From Rhytidiadelphus loreus (taxonomy: Eukaryota; Streptophyta; Bryopsida; Hypnales; Hylocomiaceae): DNA of 64,000 nt. Shown here piece after piece: positions 39,950-51,600 of this stretch. Location of the stretch: assembly GCA_947034895.1 (NCBI GenBank), contig OX344763.1, forward strand, positions 53,567,025 through 53,631,024, in the 5' to 3' direction. The position numbers were made by a program, and so were the translations under genes. The notes beneath the pieces were generated by a model, which worked only from the letters and a program-made list of their open reading frames with translations, searched no databases and was not told the origin of the DNA. Positions within the stretch are counted from its first letter, which is position 1, and the number at the start of each line of letters is the position of its first letter.

Positions 39950-41700
39950 TGCACATTATTTTTCACTTGAATTTCATGACTTCTAATTTTCTATAACTAG
40001 AAAATACAGCGCAAGGTTCGTGCATCAATTTCTAATTCAACGTCCAAGGTCATTCAATGTGACCACCAAATGAATATTTCTTTGGATATTTGGATTTAAG
40101 AAGAATTGTTACTTGCACCACTTGTTTGCACATTCTTTTTCACTTGAATTTCATGACTTCTAATTTTCTATAAGATGAAAATACAGCGCAAGGTTCGTGC
40201 ATCAATTTCTAATTCAACGTCCAAGGTCATTCAATGTGACCACCAAATGAATATTTCTTTGGATATTTGGATTTAAGAAGAATTGTTACTTGCACCACTT
40301 CTTTGCACATTCTTTTTCACTTGAATTTCATGACTTCTAATTTTCTATAAGATGAAAATACAGCGCAAGGTTCGTGCATCAATTTCTAATTCAACGTCCA
40401 AGGTCATTCAATGTGACCACCAAATGAATATTTCTTTGGATATTTGGATTTAAGAAGAATTGTTACTTGCACCACTTGTTTGCACATTCTTTTTCACTTG
40501 AATTTCATGAGTTCTAATTTTCTATAACATGAAAATACAGCGCAAGCTTCGTGCATCAATTTCTAATTCAACGTCCAAGGTCATTCAATGTGACCACCAA
40601 ATGAATATTTCTTTGGATATTTGGATTTAAGAAGAATTGTTACTTGCACCACTTGTTTGCACATTTTTTTTCACTTGAATTTCATGACTTCTAATTTTCT
40701 ATAAGATGAAAATACAGCGCAAGGTTCGTTCGTCAATTTCTAATTCAACGTCCAAGGTCATTCAATGTGACCACCAAATGAATATTTCTTTGGATATTTG
40801 GATTTAAGAAGAATTGTTACTTGCACCACTTGTTTGCACATTCTTTTTCACTTGAATTTCATGAGTTCTAATTTTCTATAACATGAAAATACAGCGCAAG
40901 GTTCGTTCGTCAATTTCTAATTCAACGTCCAAGGTCATTCAATGTGACCACCAAATGAATATTTCTTTGGATATTTGGATTTAAGAAGAATTGTTACTTG
41001 CACCACTTCTTTGCACATTATTTTTCACTTGAATTTCATGACTTCTAATTTTCTATAACTAGAAAATACAGCGCAAGGTTCGTGCATCAATTTCTAATTC
41101 AACGTCCAAGGTCATTCAATGTGACCACCAAATGAATATTTCTTTGGATATTTGGATTTAAGAAGAATTGTTACTTGCACCACTTGTTTGCACATTCTTT
41201 TTCACTTGAATTTCATGAGTTCTAATTTTCTATAACATGAAAATACAGGGCAAGGTTCGTTCGTCAATTTCTAATTCAACGTCCAAGGTCATTCAATGTG
41301 ACCACCAAATGAATATTTCTTTGGATATTTGGATTTAAGAAGAATTGTTACTTGCACCACTTGTTTGCACATTCTTTTTCACTTGAATTTCATGAGTTCT
41401 AATTTTCTATAACATGAAAATACAGCGCAAGGGTCGTTCGTCAATTTCTAATTCAACGTCCAAGGTCATTCAATGTGACCACCAAATGAATATTTCTTTG
41501 GATATGTGGATTTAAGAAGAATTGTTACTTGCACCACCTGTTTGCACATTCTTTTTCACTTGAATTTCATGACTTCTAATTTTCTATAAGATGAAAATAC
41601 AGCGCAAGGTTCGTGCATCAATTTCTAATTCAACGTCCAAGGTCATTCAATGTGACCACCAAATGAATATTTCTTTGGATATTTGGATTTAAGAAGAATT
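39950..41700. repeat. 17-monomer-offset repeat, left copy
   Basis: About ten monomers recur at 42,959-44,709, 3009 bp downstream (17 x 177). Shared rare markers are AACTAG junctions (TAG at 39,998 and 43,007; 41,060 and 44,069), AAGCTT (40,544 and 43,553), CAGGGCAAGG (41,247 and 44,256) and GATATGTGG with CACCTG (about 41,504 and 44,513). Within it, a three-monomer cassette ending in CTTCTTTGCACATTATTTTTC and AACTAG also recurs at 41,060 and 42,476, so 6- and 8-monomer steps are nested in the larger repeat. Confidence 0.88.
40544..40549. other. AAGCTT variant monomer
   Basis: GCAAGGTTCG is changed to GCAAGCTTCG, making a HindIII site. The only other copy I see is at 43,553, exactly 17 monomers away. 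Confidence 0.85.
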
Positions 41701-42958
41701 GTTACTTGCACCACTTGTTTGCACATTTTTTTTCACTTGAATTTCATGACTTCTAATTTTCTATAAGATGAAAATACAGCGCAAGGTTCGTGCATCAATT
41801 TCTAATTCAACGTCCAAGGTCATTCAATGTGACCACCAAATGAATATTTCTTTGGATATTTGGATTTAAGAAGAATTGTTACTTGCACCACTTGTTTGCA
41901 CATTCTTTTTCACTTGAATTTCATGAGTTCTAATTTTCTATAACATGAAAATACAGCGCAAGGGTCGTTCGTCAATTTCTAATTCAACGTCCAAGGTCAT
42001 TCAATGTGACCACCAAATGAATATTTCTTTGGATATTTGGATTTAAGAAGAATTGTTACTTGCACCACTTGTTTGCACATTTTTTTTCACTTGAATTTCA
42101 TGACTTCTAATTTTCTATAAGATGAAAATACAGCGCAAGGTTCGTTCGTCAATTTCTAATTCAACGTCCAAGGTCATTCAATGTGACCACCAAATGAATA
42201 TTTCTTTGGATATTTGGATTTAAGAAGAATTGTTACTTGCACCACTTGTTTGCACATTCTTTTTCACTTGAATTTCATGAGTTCTAATTTTCTATAACAT
42301 GAAAATACAGCGCAAGGTTCGTTCGTCAATTTCTAATTCAACGTCCAAGGTCATTCAATGTGACCACCAAATGAATATTTCTTTGGATATTTGGATTTAA
42401 GAAGAATTGTTACTTGCACCACTTCTTTGCACATTATTTTTCACTTGAATTTCATGACTTCTAATTTTCTATAACTAGAAAATACAGCGCAAGGTTCGTG
42501 CATCAATTTCTAATTCAACGTCCAAGGTCATTCAATGTGACCACCAAATGAATATTTCTTTGGATATTTGGATTTAAGAAGAATTGTTACTTGCACCACT
42601 TGTTTGCACATTCTTTTTCACTTGAATTTCATGACTTCTAATTTTCTATAACGTGAAAATACAACGCAAGGTTCGAGCATCAATTTCTAATTCAACGTCC
42701 AAGGTCATTCAATGTGACCACCAAATGAATATTTCTTTGGATATTTGGATTTAAGAAGAATTGTTACTTGCACCACTTGTTTGCACATTCTTTTTCACTT
42801 GAATTTCATGACTTCTAATTTTCTATAAGATGAAAATACAGCGCAAGGTTCGTGCATCAATTTCTAATTCAACGTCCAAGGTCATTCAATGTGACCACCA
42901 AATGAATATTTCTTTGGATATTTGGATTTAAGAAGAATTGTTACTTGCACCACTTGTT

Positions 42959-44709
42959 TGCACATTATTTTTCACTTGAATTTCATGACTTCTAATTTTC
43001 TATAACTAGAAAATACAGCGCAAGGTTCGTGCATCAATTTCTAATTCAACGTCCAAGGTCATTCAATGTGACCACCAAATGAATATTTCTTTGGATATTT
43101 GGATTTAAGAAGAATTGTTACTTGCACCACTTGTTTGCACATTCTTTTTCACTTGAATTTCATGACTTCTAATTTTCTATAAGATGAAAATACAGCGCAA
43201 GGTTCGTGCATCAATTTCTAATTCAACGTCCAAGGTCATTCAATGTGACCACCAAATGAATATTTCTTTGGATATTTGGATTTAAGAAGAATTGTTACTT
43301 GCACCACTTGTTTGCACATTCTTTTTCACTTGAATTTCATGACTTCTAATTTTCTATAAGATGAAAATACAGCGCAAGGTTCGTGCATCAATTTCTAATT
43401 CAACGTCCAAGGTCATTCAATGTGACCACCAAATGAATATTTCTTTGGATATTTGGATTTAAGAAGAATTGTTACTTGCACCACTTGTTTGCACATTCTT
43501 TTTCACTTGAATTTCATGAGTTCTAATTTTCTATAACATGAAAATACAGCGCAAGCTTCGTGCATCAATTTCTAATTCAACGTCCAAGGTCATTCAATGT
43601 GACCACCAAATGAATATTTCTTTGGATATTTGGATTTAAGAAGAATTGTTACTTGCACCACTTGTTTGCACATTTTTTTTCACTTGAATTTCATGACTTC
43701 TAATTTTCTATAACATGAAAATACAGCGCAAGGTTCGTTCGTCAATTTCTAATTCAACATCCAAGGTCATTCAATGTGACCACCAAATGAATATTTCTTT
43801 GGATATTTGGATTTAAGAAGAATTGTTACTTGCACCACTTGTTTGCACATTCTTTTTCACTTGAATTTCATGAGTTCTAATTTTCTATAACATGAAAATA
43901 CAGCGCAAGGTTCGTTCGTCAATTTCTAATTCAACGTCCAAGGTCATTCAATGTGACCACCAAATGAATATTTCTTTGGATATTTGGATTTAAGAAGAAT
44001 TGTTACTTGCACCACTTCTTTGCACATTATTTTTCACTTGAATTTCATGACTTCTAATTTTCTATAACTAGAAAATACAGCGCAAGGTTCGTGCATCAAT
44101 TTCTAATTCAACGTCCAAGGTCATTCAATGTGACCACCAAATGAATATTTCTTTGGATATTTGGATTTAAGAAGAATTGTTACTTGCACCACTTGTTTGC
44201 ACATTCTTTTTCACTTGAATTTCATGAGTTCTAATTTTCTATAACATGAAAATACAGGGCAAGGTTCGTTCGTCAATTTCTAATTCAACGTCCAAGGTCA
44301 TTCAATGTGACCACCAAATGAATATTTCTTTGGATATTTGGATTTAAGAAGAATTGTTACTTGCACCACTTGTTTGCACATTCTTTTTCACTTGAATTTC
44401 ATGAGTTCTAATTTTCTATAACATGAAAATACAGCGCAAGGGTCGTTCGTCAATTTCTAATTCAACGTCCAAGGTCATTCAATGTGACCACCAAATGAAT
44501 ATTTCTTTGGATATGTGGATTTAAGAAGAATTGTTACTTGCACCACCTGTTTGCACATTCTTTTTCACTTGAATTTCATGACTTCTAATTTTCTATAAGA
44601 TGAAAATACAGCGCAAGGTTCGTGCATCAATTTCTAATTCAACGTCCAAGGTCATTCAATGTGACCACCAAATGAATATTTCTTTGGATATTTGGATTTA
44701 AGAAGAATT
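42959..44709. repeat. 17-monomer-offset repeat, right copy
   Basis: Partner of 39,950-41,700. Differences include CACTTGTTTG in place of CACTTCTTTG before the first AACTAG junction, AACATG in place of AAGATG at 43,719 and AACATCC in place of AACGTCC near 43,758. The last is a CpG to CpA change. Just upstream is a singular monomer at 42,653 with ACGTG, ACAACGC and GGTTCGAGC. Confidence 0.88.
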
Positions 44710-47078
44710 GTTACTTGCACCACTTGTTTGCACATTCTTTTTCACTTGAATTTCATGAGTTCTAATTTTCTATAACATGAAAATACAGCGCAAGGTTCGT
44801 GCATCAATTTCTAATTCAACGTCCAAGGTCATTCAATGTGACCACCAAATGAATATTTCTTTGGATATTTGGATTTAAGAAGAATTGTTACTTGCACCAC
44901 TTGTTTGCACATTCTTTTTCACTTGAATTTCATGAGTTCTAATTTTCTATAACATGAAAATACAGCGCAAGGTTCGTGCATCAATTTCTAATTCAACGTC
45001 CAAGGTCATTCAATGTGACCACCAAATGAATATTTCTTTGGATATTTGGATTTAAGAAGAATTGTTACTTGCACCACTTGTTTGCACATTCTTTTTCACT
45101 TGAATTTCATGAGTTCTAATTTTCTATAACATGAAAATACAGCGCAAGGTTCGTGCATCAATTTCTAATTCAACGTCCAAGGTCATTCAATGTGACCACC
45201 AAATGAATATTTCTTTGGATATTTGGATTTAAGAAGAATTGTTACTTGCACCACTTGTTTGCACATTCTTTTTCACTTGAATTTCATGAGTTCTAATTTT
45301 CTATAAGATGAAAATACAGCGCAAGGTTCGTGCATCAATTTCTAATTCAACGTCCAAGGTCATTCAATGTGACCACCAAATGAATATTTCTTTGGATATT
45401 TGGATTTAAGAAGAATTGTTACTTGCACCACTTGTTTGCACATTCTTTTTCACTTGAATTTCATGAGTTCTAATTTTCTATAACATGAAAATACAGCGCA
45501 AGGTTCGTTCGTCAATTTCTGATTCAACGTCCAAGGTCATTCAATGTGACCACCAAATGAATATTTCTTTGGATATTTGGATTTAAGAAGAATTGTTACT
45601 TGCACCACTTGTTTGCACATTGTTTTTCACTTGAATTTCATGACTTTTAATTTTCTATAAGATGAAAATACAGCGCAAGGTTCGTGCATCAATTTCTAAT
45701 TCAACGTCCAAGGTCATTCAATGTGACCACCAAGTGAATATTTCTTTGGATATTTGGATTTAAGAAGAATTGTTACTTGCACCACTTCTTTGCACATTAT
45801 TTTTCACTTGAATTTCATGAGTTCTAATTTTCTATAAGATGAAAATACAGCGCAAGGTTCGTGCATCAATTTCTGATTCAACGTCCAAGGTCATTCAATG
45901 TGACCACCAAATGAATATTTCTTTGGATATTTGGATTTAAGAAGAATTGTTACTTGCACCACTTGTTTGCACATTCTTTTTCACTTGAATTTCATGAGTT
46001 CTAATTTTCTAAAACATGAAAATACAGCGCAAGGGTCGTTCCTCAATTTCTAATTCAACGTCCAAGGTCATTCAATGTGACCACCAAATGAATATTTCTT
46101 TGGATATTTGGATTTAAGAAGAATTGTTACTTGCACCACTTGTTTGCACATTCTTTTTCACTTGAATTTCATGAGTTCTAATTTTCTAAAACATGAAAAT
46201 ACAGCGCAAGGTTCGTTCCTCAATTTCTAATTCAACGTCCAAGGTCATTCAATGTGACCACCAAATGAATATTTCTTTGGATATTTGGATTTAAGAAGAA
46301 TTGTTACTTGCACCACTTGTTTGCACATTCTTTTTCACTTGAATTTCATGAGTTCTAATTTTCTATAACATGAAAATACAGCGCAAGGTTCGTTCGTCAA
46401 TTTCTAATTCAACGTCCAAGGTCATTCAATGTGACCACCAAATGAATATTTCTTTGGATATTTGGATTTAAGAAGAATTGTTACTTGCACCACTTGTTTG
46501 CACATTTTTTTTCACTTGAATTTCATGACTTCTAATTTTCTATAAGATGAAAATACAGCGCAAGGTTCGTTCGTCAATTTCTAATTCAACGTCCAAGGTC
46601 ATTCAATGTGACCACCAAATGAATATTTCTTTGGATATTTGGATTTAAGAAGAATTGTTACTTGCACCACTTGTTTGCACATTCTTTTTCACTTGAATTT
46701 CATGAGTTCTAATTTTCTAAAACATGAAAATACAGCGCAAGGGTCGTTCCTCAATTTCTAATTCAACGTCCAAGGTCATTCAATGTGACCACCAAATGAA
46801 TATTTCTTTGGATATTTGGATTTAAGAAGAATTGTTACTTGCACCACTTGTTTGCACATTCTTTTTCACTTGAATTTCATGAGTTCTAATTTTCTATAAC
46901 ATGAAAATACAGCGCAAGGTTCGTTCGTCAATTTCTAATTCAACGTCCAAGGTCATTCAATGTGACCACCAAATGAATATTTCTTTGGATATTTGGATTT
47001 AAGAAGAATTGTTACTTGCACCACTTGTTTGCACATTCTTTTTCACTTGAATTTCATGACTTCTAATTTTCTATAACA

Positions 47079-48317
47079 TGAAAATACAGCGCAAGGTTCG
47101 TTCGTCAATTTCTAATTCAACGTCCAAGGTCATTCAATGTGACCACCAAATGAATATTTCTTTGGATATTTGGATTTAAGAAGAATTGTTACTTGCACCA
47201 CTTGTTTGCACATTCTTTTTCACTTGAATTTCATGAGTTCTAATTTTCTATAACATGAAAATACAGCGCAAGGTTCGTTCGTCAATTTCTAATTCAACGT
47301 CCAAGGTCATTCAATGTGACCACCAAATGAATATTTCTTTGGATATTTGGATTTAAGAAGAATTGTTACTTGCACCACTTGTTTGCACATTCTTTTTCAC
47401 TTGAATTTCATGAGTTCTAATTTTCTATAACATGAAAATACAGCGCAAGGTTCGTTCGTCAATTTCTAATTCAACGTCCAAGGTCATTCAATGTGACCAC
47501 CAAATGAATATTTCTTTGGATATTTGGATTTAAGAAGAATTGTTACTTGCACCACTTGTTTGCACATTCTTTTTCACTTGAATTTCATGAGTTCTAATTT
47601 TCTATAACATGAAAATACAGCGCAAGGTTCGTTCGTCAATTTCTAATTCAACGTCCAAGGTCATTCAATGTGACCACCAAATGAATATTTCTTTGGATAT
47701 TTGGATTTAAGAAGAATTGTTACTTGCACCACTTGTTTGCACATTCTTTTTCACTTGAATTTCATGAGTTCTAATTTTCTATAACATGAAAATACAGCGC
47801 AAGGTTCGTTCGTCAATTTCTAATTCAACGTCCAAGGTCATTCAATGTGACCACCAAATGAATATTTCTTTGGATATTTGGATTTAAGAAGAATTGTTAC
47901 TTGCACCACTTGTTTGCACATTCTTTTTCACTTGAATTTCATGAGTTCTAATTTTCTATAACATGAAAATACAGCGCAAGGTTCGTTCGTCAATTTCTAA
48001 TTCAACGTCCAAGGTCATTCAATGTGACCACCAAATGAATATTTCTTTGGATATTTGGATTTAAGAAGAATTGTTACTTGCACCACTTGTTTGCACATTC
48101 TTTTTCACTTGAATTTCATGAGTTCTAATTTTCTATAACATGAAAATACAGCGCAAGGTTCGTTCGTCAATTTCTAATTCAACGTCCAAGGTCATTCAAT
48201 GTGACCACCAAATGAATATTTCTTTGGATATTTGGATTTAAGAAGAATTGTTACTTGCACCACTTGTTTGCACATTCTTTTTCACTTGAATTTCATGAGT
48301 TCTAATTTTCTATAACA
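47079..48317. repeat. Seven consecutive identical type B monomers
   Basis: Monomers starting at 47,079, 47,256, 47,433, 47,610, 47,787, 47,964 and 48,141 read the same at every base by eye: AACATG junction, GGTTCGTTCGTC, TCTAATTC, CACTTGTTTGC, CATTCTTTTTCAC and GAGTTC. The copy before differs only by GACTTC, and the copy after by GATATGTGG. This is the longest identical run I noticed and gives the best example of the type B consensus. It implies very recent expansion of one monomer. Confidence 0.88.
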
Positions 48318-50049
48318 TGAAAATACAGCGCAAGGTTCGTTCGTCAATTTCTAATTCAACGTCCAAGGTCATTCAATGTGACCACCAAATGAATATTTCT
48401 TTGGATATGTGGATTTAAGAAGAATTGTTACTTGCACCACTTGTTTGCACATTCTTTTTCACTTGAATTTCATGAGTTCTAATTTTCTATAACATGAAAA
48501 TACAGCGCAAGGTTCGTTCGTCAATTTCTAATTCAACGTCCAAGGTCATTCAATGTGACCACCAAATGAATATTTCTTTGGATATTTGGATTTAAGAAGA
48601 ATTGTTACTTGCACCACTTGTTTGCACATTCTTTTTCACTTGAATTTCATGACTTCTAATTTTCTATAAGATGAAAATACAGCGCAAGGTTCGTTCGTCA
48701 ATTTCTAATTCAACGTCCAAGGTCATTCAATGTGACCACCAAATGAATATTTCTTTGGATATTTGGATTTAAGAAGAATTGTTACTTGCACCACTTGTTT
48801 GCACATTCTTTTTCACTTGAATTTCATGAGTTCTAATTTTCTAAAACATGAAAATACAGCGCAAGGGTCGTTCCTCAATTTCTAATTCAACGTCCAAGGT
48901 CATTCAATGTGACCACCAAATGAATATTTCTTTGGATATTTGGATTTAAGAAGAATTGTTACTTGCACCACTTGTTTGCACATTTTTTTTCACTTGAATT
49001 TCATGACTTCTAATTTTCTATAAGATGAAAATACAGCGCAAGGTTCGTGCATCAATTTCTAATTCAACGTCCAAGGTCATTCTATGTGACCACCAAATGA
49101 ATATTTCTTTGGATATGTGGATTTAAGAAGAATTGTTACTTGCACCACTTGTTTGCACATTCTTTTTCACTTGAATTTCATGAGTTCTAATTTTCTATAA
49201 CATGAAAATACAGCGCAAGGTTCGTTCGTCAATTTCTAATTCAACGTCCAAGGTCATTCAATGTGACCACCAAATGAATATTTCTTTGGATATTTGGATT
49301 TAAGAAGAATTGTTACTTGCACCACTTGTTTGCACATTCTTTTTCACTTGAATTTCATGAGTTCTAATTTTCTATAACATGAAAATACAGCGCAAGGTTC
49401 GTTCGTCAATTTCTAATTCAACGTCCAAGGTCATTCAATGTGACCACCAAATGAATATTTCTTTGGATATTTGGATTTAAGAAGAATTGTTACTTGCACC
49501 ACTTGTTTGCACATTCTTTTTCACTTGAATTTCATGAGTTCTAATTTTCTATAACATGAAAATACAGCGCAAGGTTCGTTCGTCAATTTCTAATTCAACG
49601 TCCAAGGTCATTCAATGTGACCACCAAATGAATATTTCTTTGGATATTTGGATTTAAGAAGAATTGTTACTTGCACCACTTCTTTGCACATTATTTTTCA
49701 CTTGAATTTCATGACTTCTAATTTTCTATAAGATGAAAATACAGCGCAAGGTTCGTGCATCAATTTCTAATTCAACGTCCAAGGTCATTCAATGTGACCA
49801 CCAAATGAATATTTCTTTGGATATTTGGATTTAAGAAGAATTGTTACTTGCACCACTTGTTTGCACATTTTTTTTCACTTGAATTTCATGAGTTCTAATT
49901 TTCTATAAGATGAAAATACAGCGCAAGGTTCGTGCATCAATTTCTGATTCAACGTCCAAGGTCATTCAATGTGACCACCAAATGAATATTTCTTTGGATA
50001 TTTGGATTTAAGAAGAATTGTTACTTGCACCACTTGTTTGCACATTCTT

Positions 50050-51600
50050 TTTCACTTGAATTTCATGACTTCTAATTTTCTATAAGATGAAAATACAGCG
50101 CAAGGTTCGTGCATCAATTTCTAATTCAACGTCCAAGGTCATTCAATGTGACCACCAAATGAATATTTCTTTGGATATTTGGATTTAAGAAGAATTGTTA
50201 CTTGCACCACTTGTTTGCACATTCTTTTTCACTTGAATTTCATGAGTTCTAATTTTCTATAACATGAAAATACAGCGCAAGGTTCGTTCGTCAATTTCTA
50301 ATTCAACGTCCAAGGTCATTCAATGTGACCACCAAATGAATATTTCTTTGGATATTTGGATTTAAGAAGAATTGTTACTTGCACCACTTGTTTGCACATT
50401 CTTTTTCACTTGAATTTCATGAGTTCTAATTTTCTATAACATGAAAATACAGCGCAAGGTTCGTTCGTCAATTTCTAATTCAACGTCCAAGGTCATTCAA
50501 TGTGACCACCAAATGAATATTTCTTTGGATATTTGGATTTAAGAAGAATTGTTACTTGCACCACTTGTTTGCACATTTTTTTTCACTTGAATTTCATGAC
50601 TTCTAATTTTCTATAAGATGAAAATACAGCGCAAGGTTCGTGCATCAATTTCTAATTCAACGTCCAAGGTCATTCAATGTGACCACCAAATGAATATTTC
50701 TTTGGATATTTGGATTTAAGAAGAATTGTTACTTGCACCACTTGTTTGCACATTCTTTTTCACTTGAATTTCATGACTTCTAATTTTCTAAAACATGAAA
50801 ATACAGCGCAAGGGTCGTTCCTCAATTTCTAATTCAACGTCCAAGGTCATTCAATGTGACCACCAAATGAATATTTCTTTGGATATTTGGATTTAAGAAG
50901 AATTGTTACTTGCACCACTTGTTTGCACATTCTTTTTCACTTGAATTTCATGAGTTCTAATTTTCTAAAACATGAAAATACAGCGCAAGGTTCGTGCATC
51001 AATTTCTAATTCAACGTCCAAGGTCATTCAATGTGACCACCAAATGAATATTTCTTTGGATATTTGGATTTAAGAAGAATTGTTACTTGCACCACTTGTT
51101 TGCACATTCTTTTTCACTTGAATTTCATGAGTTCTAATTTTCTATAACATGAAAATACAGCGCAAGGTTCGTTCGTCAATTTCTAATTCAACGTCCAAGG
51201 TCATTCAATGTGACCACCAAGTGAATATTTCTTTGGATATTTGGATTTAAGAAGAATTGTTACTTGCACCACTTGTTTGCACATTCTTTTTCACTTGAAT
51301 TTCATGAGTTCTAATTTTCTATAACATGAAAATACAGCGCAAGGTTCGTTCGTCAATTTCTAATTCAACGTCCAAGGTCATTCAATGTGACCACCAAATG
51401 AATATTTCTTTGGATATTTGGATTTAAGAAGAATTGTTACTTGCACCACTTGTTTGCACATTTTTTTTCACTTGAATTTCATGAGTTCTAATTTTCTATA
51501 AGATGAAAATACAGCGCAAGGTTCGTGCATCAATTTCTAATTCAACGTCCAAGGTCATTCAATGTGACCACCAAATGAATATTTCTTTGGATATTTGGAT
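50050..51600. repeat. Block repeated at 52,351-53,901 (13 monomers away)
   Basis: Offset 2301 bp (13 x 177). Shared marker order is type A, B, B, type A after a T-rich run, type C with A36 (50,796 and 53,097), AAAACATG with GTGCATC (50,973 and 53,274), B, B, then type A. The AAAACATG/GTGCATC combination is seen only in these two monomers. Differences include GACTT versus GAGTT before the type C monomer, CCAAGTGAAT near 51,217 in the left copy only, and TTCCACGTCC near 53,843 in the right copy only. Confidence 0.8.

Noticed and set aside
47095..47111. CENP-B box in GGTTCGTTCGTCAATTT
   Set aside because: The box core NTTCGNNNNANNCGGGN needs A four bases after TTCG and a CGGG. The monomer has T at the first place and no CGGG. 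Only TTCG matches.
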